The position numbers and the translations under genes are program-made. Positions 1 through 64,000 of a stretch of 64,000 bases of DNA are shown here, one piece after another. This DNA is from Pteria penguin (Eukaryota > Mollusca > Bivalvia > Pterioida > Pteriidae). The stretch lies in contig CM068590.1 of NCBI GenBank assembly GCA_035048485.1, positions 17,176,274 through 17,240,273 on the forward strand, read 5' to 3'. The notes beneath the pieces are model-generated. The model did no database searches and had not been told where the DNA came from. It was given only the letters and a program-made list of their open reading frames with translations. Numbering within the stretch: position 1 is the stretch's first letter; each line of letters begins with the position of its first letter.

Positions 1-263
1 GACAGCAACATTTGTCAGGGGCCTTTGAATACTTCATTCTTACAAGGTTTTAACAAAAAGCATTCTATTAGATCTGAGGGGTATTTCCATCAAAGCTCAT
101 CATTATATTCTGATAGTATTTCCCTCTTTTAAATCTTACAGATTTGCAAAATATCCTAAGAATTATTTCTGTATTCTAATTCTTTACAATTTTATTTGTT
201 ATAGTAAATTTATTGTATATTATATTTTTAAATCAATTAAAATATACAAAATCAATGCATTAC

Positions 264-408
264 ACAGTGGCGGATCCAGGATTTCCGAAAGGGGGATGCA
301 CATGTGTATTAGCCAAACTACTCAGCCATTTTTGGTGCAAAATGTTGATTTTTACTAGTAAATATATGGTCAAAAAGAGGGGGGGGGGGCTCTAAATCCG
401 CCACTGTT
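264..408. mobile_element. MITE with CAGTGGCGGAT-type terminal inverted repeats
   Basis: The element begins CAGTGGCGGATCCAGGATTT and ends AAATCCGCCACTG, giving near-perfect inverted ends over a 145-bp body with a G-run near the right end. A second copy lies at about 1746-1884. A diverged partial copy begins near 1351. The termini resemble hAT-type CAG ends, but no transposase is present, so family assignment is tentative. Confidence 0.65.
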
Positions 409-613
409 ATAAACAACTCACAATAAGAAAATCTAAGGAATCACTCAAGTTGTAAATAGGTGAAAATGCCCCATTCCAAAAACATCCAAAAAAGTTAAAT
501 AATTACTTCGAAGTAAAGCCAAAACCACTAACACTTCTTAAGACACTTTTATTGCTCACCCTGATGCATTAGATTTGATGATCAATGCAGCTGGTCTGAA
601 GAAGTCTGTCAGA

Positions 614-888
614 AGCCGCTGTGGCTCAGTGGATGAGGTGCTGGGCTCGTGACTGAGAGGCCACAGGTTCGACTCCACACGACGAAACACTGTTCAGTCT
701 TTCGGATGAGACAGTAAAACCCGACGTTCTGTGTCATGGTATACGTGACACGTAAAATATTCCTCACTGCTTTGGGAGGGCTTGGTTACAATGGTATAAA
801 TTTCTAGGTATCTTCAGTTAGATGCCGTCATCTTACACGCGTGAACTAATCGTAGGGTGACGTACTACAATAATTAATCAATCGAAAG
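614..888 (+). mobile_element. tRNA-derived SINE
   Basis: The head carries A-box-like TGGCTCAGTGG and B-box-like GGTTCGACTCC at tRNA spacing. The body has GTGACACGTAAAATATTCC and the tail has 'TAATTAATCAATCG'. Seven more complete or partial copies in the window share these parts. It is not a functional tRNA gene because no acceptor stem closes. Confidence 0.75.
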
Positions 889-2391
889 AAAAGTCTGTTA
901 AAGGAGAATATCCTCTTGGGACTAGCTTGCTCCTGGATCCATCCCCTGGCAGATATGACCCAAACACTAACATTTGTAGAGGACCTTATACATACTTCAT
1001 ACTTATCAAATTTCATTCAAAATCAAAACTAATCCTGACATGAAAATTTCAAATAACCCTTCAAATAAATATTTTCTAGTGAAAGTTAGCAGATATATGT
1101 GATAGCTTCTATATAAATCTATTACAACGATAAAATGTCACAAAATTTTGTAAAGTCCAAAAAGACGCCACCCAAAATAAATAAATAAACAAACAAATAA
1201 ATAAATAAATATAAAAACCACGTCAAAAATTTTATTTCACTAGAGAATCGAAAACAACAACACTTTTTAAGACACCCTTGTAGATCACTCTGATATATTT
1301 GAGGCGATAATTCTATGAAGCAAGTCGGAAGAAAAAGTTTGTCAATGGCAGTGGCGGATTTAGATAGCGGGGGGGGGGGGGGGCTTTTCGCCACATATTT
1401 ACGTGTGAGTATCCAGATTTGGTGCCAAAAATGAACGAGTAGTTTGGCTTATACACATGTGGGCCGCCTCTTTATTCTACGACAGCAACATTTGTCAGGG
1501 GCCTTTGAATATTTCATTCTTACAAGGTTTTAACAAAAAGCATTCTATTAGATCTGAGGGGTATTTCCATCAAAGCTCATCATTATATTCTGATAGTATT
1601 TCCCTCTTTTAAATCTTACACATTTGCAAAATATCCTAAGAATTATTTCTGTGTTCTAATTCTTTACAATTTTATTTGTTATAGGAAATTTATTGTATAT
1701 TATATATTTAAATCAATTAAAATACACAAAATCAATGCATTATACAGTGCGGATCCAGGATTTCCGAAAGGGGGGACATGTGTATTAGCCAAACTACTCA
1801 GCCATTTTTGGTGCAAAATGTGGAATTTTACTAGTAAATATGTGGTCAAAGGGGGTGGGTGGGAGCTCTAAATCCGCCACTGTTATAAACAACTCACAAG
1901 AAGAAAATCTAAGGAATCACTCAAGTTGTAAATAGGTGAAAATGCCCCATTCCAAAAACATCCAAAAAAGTTAAATATTTACTTGGTGTAAACAGTATTT
2001 ATTGTGAAAAATATACATTAATAAGATATATACATATGCATCAATTTATGGATTGAGCAGCAAGCAGATAGCTTATATAAAGCTCTCTCCATTTGTACAA
2101 AATTTTAATTACATTTATGATAGGCTGACGTGAATAAAGTATTAGTATTTATACAGATACAAATACACGTAGAAACATGTAAATATGCAATCACTAGTAA
2201 ATACAAGTATAAAAGTAATGGTAAACCAGTATTCAAATACAGTACAGAAATACATTTATGTATATAAACAGTTATACATAAGTACATATGTAGACATTTG
2301 TAAGATATAATCAAGTCGGTTTGCCATGTATACATAGCATGCTACTTCACATATGTATAAATATGAAAAAACATGTATAGGCCTATATGTA

Positions 2392-2505
<114 letters not shown>

Positions 2506-3002
2506 TACAAATTAACAATTATATTCATATGAACACATATACTGACACATACACATACATGTACACATGCATGCACATAAACATGCATTCACACACACTT
2601 GCACATACATACACACATCACTGTATACATACACACATATACATATATTCACATTCAATTATATTCATATGAGTACTGAACTTATAATGGAATAAATTAC
2701 ATTAACCTAAATGGAGAAAAAAATTGGTTGCAGAGCAGATATAGTATTAATCTAATAGGTAATATTAGAAACGTTTACTCTTTATAATGAAGTTGTGCAC
2801 ATGTTTGAATATCTCCTCGTTTACATCGTTATTATACATAGGGCACCCAGATAGTAATATATCAATGTTTGTATCAACATGTATAGCATGGATAGTTCGA
2901 AGTAAAGCCAAAACCACCAACACTTCTTAAGATACATTTATTGCTCACCCTGATGCATTAGATTTGATGATCAATGCAGCTGGTCTGAAGAAGTCTGTCA
3001 GA

Positions 3003-3270
3003 AGCCACTGTGGCTCAGTGGATGAGGTGCTCGGCTCGTGACTGAGAGGCCACAAGTTCGACTTCCGCACGATGAAACAATGTTCAGTTTGAAACTGTAA
3101 AACCCGACGTTCCGTGTTACGGTATACGTGACACGTAAAATATTCCTCACTGCTTTGGGAGGGCTTGGTTACAATGGTATAAATTTCTAGATATCTTCAG
3201 TCAGATGCCGTCATCATACACGTGAACTAATCGTAGGGTGACGTACAACAATAATTAATCAATCGAAAGA
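3003..3270 (+). mobile_element. tRNA-derived SINE (duplicate of the 614-888 copy)
   Basis: Same head, body and tail as the copy at 614-888, carried along in the local duplication. It has small deletions, for example the loss of the 'ctttcggatgagacag' part. Confidence 0.75.
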
Positions 3271-3559
3271 GAAGTCTGTTAAAGGAGAATATCCTCTCGG
3301 GACTAGCTTGCTCCTGGATCCATCCCCTGACAGATATGACCGAAAACACTAACATTTGTAGAGGACCTTATAGATACTTCATACTTACCAGATTTCATTA
3401 AAATCTTTCAGTTAGTTGAGGCAGAAATCCATCAAAGCTTATTATTACAAACTAAAGTATAGCAACCTTCATTTTATTAATCTTTGAAATCCCCCCCAAA
3501 CAAACAAACAAACAAAAACAAAAACAAAACTAAAGACAAACAAACAAACAAAAACCGTC

Positions 3560-3956
3560 AATTTTATTATTATTATTTCTTTTTTTTTTTGGCCGATTTG
3601 AATGAACAGAACAGACTTGAATGTTATACCCTTTTAGACCAATCCGATACTATTAGTAATTTAAATCCATTCATCCCTTCTGAGGAAGATTTTCAAATGA
3701 GGTATGAGGATGTCAGTTTGATAATACATTTGTCTATGGTAGCGCCACCTGTTGACAGATCTGAATATAAAACATAAACGTTTAAGACTCCAGTAGTATT
3801 ACAAGTATACCAAGTTTGATCAAACTCTGTCAGGTGGTTTAGGAGAAGAAGTCGACAATGTGAAAAGTATACGACGACAAACAACTTACGGACAACGGGC
3901 AGACAAAGCACTATCACAGTAGCTCTCTTGAGTCTTTGACTCAGGTAAGCCAAATA
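3560..3956 (+). repeat. 3' part of the 'CTTCGGCTCAGGTGAGC' repeat family
   Basis: The segment ends with agctctcttgagtctttgac tcaggtaagcc, a diverged version of the conserved 3' end found at 23,075, 38,395 and 45,580. It also shares the 'gtagcgccacctgttgacag' and 'accaagtttgatcaaa' blocks with those copies. Confidence 0.65.
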
Positions 3957-4076
3957 TTAAAATAATCGTCGTCGTTGTCTTCCTCCTCCACTTTATCCTC
4001 CTCCTCATTCTACTGTCCCTCCTCCTATTCATCTTTCTCCTCCTCTTCATCCTCCTCCTGCAGCTCCTCCTCCTCC

Positions 4077-4077
4077 T

Positions 4078-4112
<35 letters not shown>
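4077..4112. repeat. (ATC)n trinucleotide repeat
   Basis: About twelve ATC/CAT units following a CTC/TCC-rich stretch from 3975. No gene is seen from 3960 to 5060, apart from tRNA-like fragments near 4515 and 4915 that look like SINE remnants. Confidence 0.9.
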
Positions 4113-4114
<2 letters not shown>

Positions 4115-5062
4115 TGAGGCAACGACACAGAACGTCACCCTCCTCCCACGTCAGAACTTTCCATTCAAGGAATCCGAAGCAAACATATCAATCCAATGTT
4201 CTTACACCTGCTACGGAATACTATACAACCAAGCCATGGAATATGGACATGACAGCAGTAGTATTATAACATGCAGGGATAATGATGTGACCAAGCTTGG
4301 AATCAAACATTAGACATTCAGCTTCATTGTGGATGTCCTATTAACTTTATCATTATCAGCACATGCGTCAAATCTTGACTTATTATTTAGCAAGACTCTT
4401 CTTATGATGTCAAAAGTAATTTTTTGTTGATGTCTTTATATTTTTTTGTTTTTTTTTTGTCTGTCTTTCTTTGACATCGACTTTTGAGAGAATTTGAGTC
4501 TAGCTTGATTCGAACCAACATTCTGCCGCTAACCGCTAGTCCAAAAAGTTATACCGGTATATATATGTAGTCTGATCAAGAAAAACTGGCATATTCGGGT
4601 CTTGTCATACACTAAAACAAAACAATACACTATAAAATTAATTGCATTATACTTGTCTTTTTGTCTCGGCCACGTTCGCATGCTAAAGTTTGTATCAAAT
4701 GACAAATGGACTCGTTGTGTTATATACATGTGCAACAGCATCTTTGTCGAAATATACATCTATGCACAATAATTAAAAACACACTCGTCCTTTCAAGGGT
4801 AAAACCTTGAGTATATACTTGGCTGGATGGTGAATTAGATTTGCACCTGGCTTTCAACAATTTTTCGGTTTAATCGTCACAATGAAGCAAAAGGTATCCA
4901 ACCTCTTAAACATACAGGCCCAATCTGGTTATCGAACCCGGATCGTCGGCACCGAAAGTAAAGCTCTTATCCTCTACGTCAAACCTGCTCCTTCATACAC
5001 GGAACTACTACTATAAGCAGGGCAACGCTATCAGGGCTTATTTGTTTTCATTGAAATATTAT

Positions 5063-5490
5063 TAGTGCATCACATGATAAATCCTAGGCATTTAATTGGA
5101 TAACGCTACGGATATTCTGTTCAGCGATAGTGCCCGGTCACTATTTTGCCGAACGACGGGTACTATCACTTTTTGCTATACAAGTGTTATCTTCCCAGGA
5201 AGATCAGTCATACTTCCACATAGAGGGCGCTATCAATTGTTTACAGACGACTGCTAACAGACATTGCAGCCCGTTTTGACCAAACTTTGGTTTCTAATAC
5301 TGGTATGTTCACAGGAAATACAAAAGTTCCTGCATAGTGTCATGTGATGCACTAAACCTATCAATGGCTGTTTAGGTGGGTACTATGCTCTCATAGTATT
5401 GCTTTGGAAAGCAATAGCGCCCTCGTTATCGCTCGGGCACTGTTGCTTCCACAACAACACTATTTAGAGAGAATAGTACCCACCTAAACA
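5063..5490. repeat. Nested inverted-repeat (foldback) element
   Basis: TAGTGCATCACATGA at 5063-5077 is perfectly inverted at 5340-5354. A second pair, about 24 bp with one small bulge, occupies 5369-5392 and 5467-5490 (core TGTTTAGGTGGGTACTAT and its complement). A short GCTTTGGAAAGC hairpin lies between the second pair. Probably a MITE or foldback transposon remnant. No coding sequence is seen. Confidence 0.6.
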
Positions 5491-5949
5491 GACATTAATA
5501 GGTAAAAAGTGTTCACAATGCTCATTAAAATCACATATAATATCTTTTTCATTACGGTATACATTGGTAATGTAAAATACGAAAGTCAAAAGTCCCACGT
5601 CCTTATGCTGAGTACTTCAAGGTAGATATGCAATAGCTTATCCATACCAAGGTGGAATTTCATGGTTGCCTGTAAATAGAGAACGGATGCTTGATAGGTG
5701 TAAACCTCTCTTTTCGGCAACTGCCATGAAAACAGAAATAGACGACACTACGCATATGGATATAAGCTAACACAGCATAGAAAGTGTTACCAAAACCATA
5801 CAACATCAGACCAGAGAAAGAGATGCAGATCTCTACATGAATTTGCTAGGGCTCCATACTGAAAACTTTTAAAGGGAATAAGTGTGACATGGTATGTAAA
5901 ATAAAATAGTACATTGGTTTCAGATCGCTTGCTGCTGTTTGATTTAACA

Positions 5950-5955
5950 TTTATT
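5950..5955 (-). promoter_or_regulatory. Probable poly(A) signal of the giant gene
   Basis: The minus strand reads AATAAA about 280 nt after the stop codon at 6236. No exon-like sequence lies between. It is the nearest canonical signal downstream, so the 3' UTR would be about 0.3 kb. The exact cleavage site cannot be seen. Confidence 0.5.
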
Positions 5956-6235
5956 GACAGAATAATATTTTACGAGTTATCACGATTTTACAATGAGATC
6001 AAACTCAAAATCATGTTACACAACATTCTCCATATGATCAAATAATGACTGGCTTATTTGAAAACATTTTTAGTATGCTACACATTACGAAAAGAGTAGT
6101 TCAGGAGGGGATACTGATTTTCACACAGAAAACAGATAGTATGAGACACACATGTCTATTAAAGTGTACTAAGTGCTGAAAAGCATGCAGAATATATTTG
6201 ACAACTGAAATGCGTATCACTCGTCCAAACACATA

Positions 6236-62270
<56,035 letters not shown>

Positions 62271-63350
62271 CTGTAAATGGGAATGAATGATTTGTTACAT
62301 ATTTGTTTTGATGGCATTTTTATTATTTTAATTGTTATAGTTATGTAATAAGATCGTATTGCTTCATAATGTACTCAGATAACATTTACGGCATGAACCC
62401 ATGCATTCACAGTGTGGATAACCACCATAAGAGATCGTAAAATCAAACCAATTACTAATAAAATTTTGAAAACGAAAGCAAATACTACATCAAATGTATT
62501 GAGTGATCGGTTTGTATAAACAAAAGAACCCCCCCCCCCCTTTTTTTTCCCGACACAAACCAAAAAGAAAAAAAAAAGTGAAATAGAATAAATAAATAAT
62601 AGAAAGGGGGACGATATCGACTACTTCAGAATACATATGAAATAGATATTTAATCCAATCTGGCGTGAGAATTGGATTTCAGGTGACTGTGGACCTCTGG
62701 TCTTTCAGCAACGACACATCTCAGTGGCAGTCTTATCAAAACGTCACTTGAATATCTTTCCTGTACGATATTTTCCATATAAAAGATCTTATAACTGCCG
62801 ACTCGAGGTAACATCAGGATGACCTTTCATTACAGCCAATCATAATTTGAGTCAGAGGTCTTTCAGTATCGTTAGTATGCAAAAAAGTCACCGAAAGATC
62901 TCTAACTCAAATTCTGATTGGCTGTAATGAAAAGTCATCCTGAGATGACCTCGAATCTTGTACATGGAAAGTATCGTAGAAGAACTAAGTACAAGACGGG
63001 TTTTAATAATATTGATTTTTGTGGTAAAATGTAACCAGCTAGCTGATTTATAGAATAAAATACTAATGTCATTTACATTTCCTTCCAAGCAATGAAAAAC
63101 TTGCTGGTCTATTCATCAAGATCAGCACAGCAATTTCATCCATAGATCGTATATCCTTACAATTTTGCAATAGTCGCATTTGACCTTGTTGCAGTAGGAA
63201 ATTATGTCGTAATCGTGAATATGGAACACTAATGTATGTATAATCTCATATCTATTATGACCACTAATTAAAAAAGAAGATTTACCGAAGGGTAAAATAC
63301 ATCTCATAGTCAATGGAACAAAAGGACAATATCCTGTATTCAGACAAACT
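62271..63350. other. Upstream stretch with no confident exon
   Basis: Contains a C/T homopolymer run at 62,529-62,549 and an imperfect inverted repeat near 62,820-62,945: 'aggatgacctttcattacag ccaatcat' against 'gattggctgtaatgaaaagt'. A hydrophobic minus-strand segment near 62,400-62,480 ends at a possible phase-0 donor and could be a signal-peptide exon, but it lacks a nearby Met and is unsupported. Confidence 0.4.
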
Positions 63351-63353
63351 GAG

Positions 63354-63770
63354 GTGAGATCAGGTGCCCAGGAGGAGTAAGCGTCCCCTGCTGGCATGCA
63401 ACACCCGTCACAAATGTCCTGCAACAATGGTCAATACTGCTGCTGGTGGACTGGTAGTTCCCGAGGGGGGGGGGGGGGTCCTCAGTCCAGTTTTCAGTGC
63501 TCCCGCATTGCTAAGAGATATATATTTCAAATATACTGTGACAGAAATTTGTGCATTATTCTAAAACTAGGAAGTATCTCGGTCATGCGTAGCTTTGTCC
63601 TTAGACTGGTTCTCTGGATCTTGTTTTTGGGTCAATGTTTTAATTTATTGTAATTTATTTGCTTTTTAAATATCTATATTTTGGATATTCACATTCGTGA
63701 CGCCTCCACCTTTAGCGCCATTGAATAGACGTAAGTTTTCGAAATATGCATATACTGTATTCATATATAA
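63354..63770. repeat. Copy of the retroelement-associated repeat
   Basis: It begins with 'aggagtaagcgtcccctgct ggcatg', continues with 'ctgctggtggactggtagtt cccgag', a G run and 'ttccagt' blocks, and ends with 'gaatagacgtaagttttcga'. It is the most distal copy in the window. Confidence 0.65.
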
Positions 63771-64000
63771 GTCGTTGTATTTGTAATAGAACAAATATAG
63801 TTTTCTTAAAACCATATTTTAAATATCTATTTGTAGTTCATTTAGTCTGTAAATAAGTAACTTGGATTATTGTTACCGTGTTTAATTTTGCGAGTCTTAT
63901 AGAAGTGTGGTACTTTTCCACTGTAAATATTGTATCACATTAGCAAAGACTTAAACATGAAAATCCCCAACAACAAAGTACATAATCCGTTCTTAATGCG

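Larger units (their letters stand above)
1..1010. repeat. Composite interspersed repeat, copy A of a local duplication
   Basis: The first ~507 bases are nearly identical to 1481-1982, and 508-1010 are nearly identical to 2898-3405. The block contains a 145-bp MITE (264-408) and a tRNA-derived SINE (614-888), so these were present before duplication. The 'acatttgtagaggacc' type segments relate it to the longer repeats at 21.4-23.1 and 44.2-45.6 kb. Nothing coding is seen. Confidence 0.8.

Noticed and set aside
614..690. Possible tRNA gene
   Set aside because: A- and B-box-like words are present, but there is no paired acceptor stem, and the same head is attached to a SINE body in several copies.
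3886..4128. Met/Arg-rich minus-strand frame
   Set aside because: Translation of the (ATC)n and CTC-rich simple repeats.
62375..62563. Hydrophobic minus-strand segment considered as the signal-peptide exon
   Set aside because: It has a possible phase-0 donor, but no Met at a sensible distance and a G/C-homopolymer-disrupted start. Evidence too weak.

Overview
The window looks like nuclear DNA of a bivalve mollusc, or at least a lophotrochozoan. It is AT-rich and intron-rich, and full of microsatellites, tRNA-derived SINE copies, MITE-like palindromes and decayed reverse-transcriptase elements of the kind that litter bivalve genomes. There is no bacterial or organellar gene organisation. The species call is an inference from repeat style and from the lophotrochozoan look of the protein.

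One gene dominates. On the minus strand I could join 46 exons from about 62.3 kb (5' side) to a stop codon at 6236-6238. All 45 junctions are phase-consistent and total 15,405 nt including the stop, giving about 5,134 residues. The start codon and signal peptide were not found and may lie upstream in the window or beyond it. Reading N to C, the product has: a vitellogenin/MTP/apoB-type lipid-transfer N-terminus (exons 1-15); a short beta region (16-17); an amphipathic-helix region (18-22); a LECT2/M23-metallopeptidase-like domain lacking one zinc ligand (23-24); helical and cysteine-containing segments (25-28); a second glycine-rich beta region (29-31); a furin-like RKKR site and a PAN/apple domain (32); a long array of fibronectin-III-like repeats marked by 'D-x-T-P-P' and 'ESGI' (32-40); cadherin-like beta domains (41-45); an EGF-like module and one transmembrane helix (45); and a basic, Ser-rich cytoplasmic tail of about 330 residues ending in DVDI (45-46). 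I infer a cell-surface receptor or adhesion protein carrying a large-lipid-transfer module, possibly cleaved by furin-like proteases.

Layout. 1-5.9 kb: downstream intergenic DNA with a duplicated repeat block (1-1010 and 1481-3405, the second copy split by an inserted segment), a nested palindrome near 5.1-5.5 kb, then the probable poly(A) signal. 6.2-15.5 kb: cytoplasmic tail, TM/EGF exon and C-terminal ectodomain exons. 15.8-30 kb: the large FN3-like exons, with a 1.65 kb repeat and reverse-transcriptase fragments in the introns. 30-46 kb: middle domains, with several MITEs. 46-55.7 kb: vitellogenin-like exons and a long (TA)n tract. 55.7-62.2 kb: a large repeat-filled intron. 62.3-64 kb: no exon recognised with confidence.

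No second protein-coding gene, structural RNA gene or CRISPR array was recognised. All exon borders are hand-read from splice-site consensus, phase continuity and protein plausibility.
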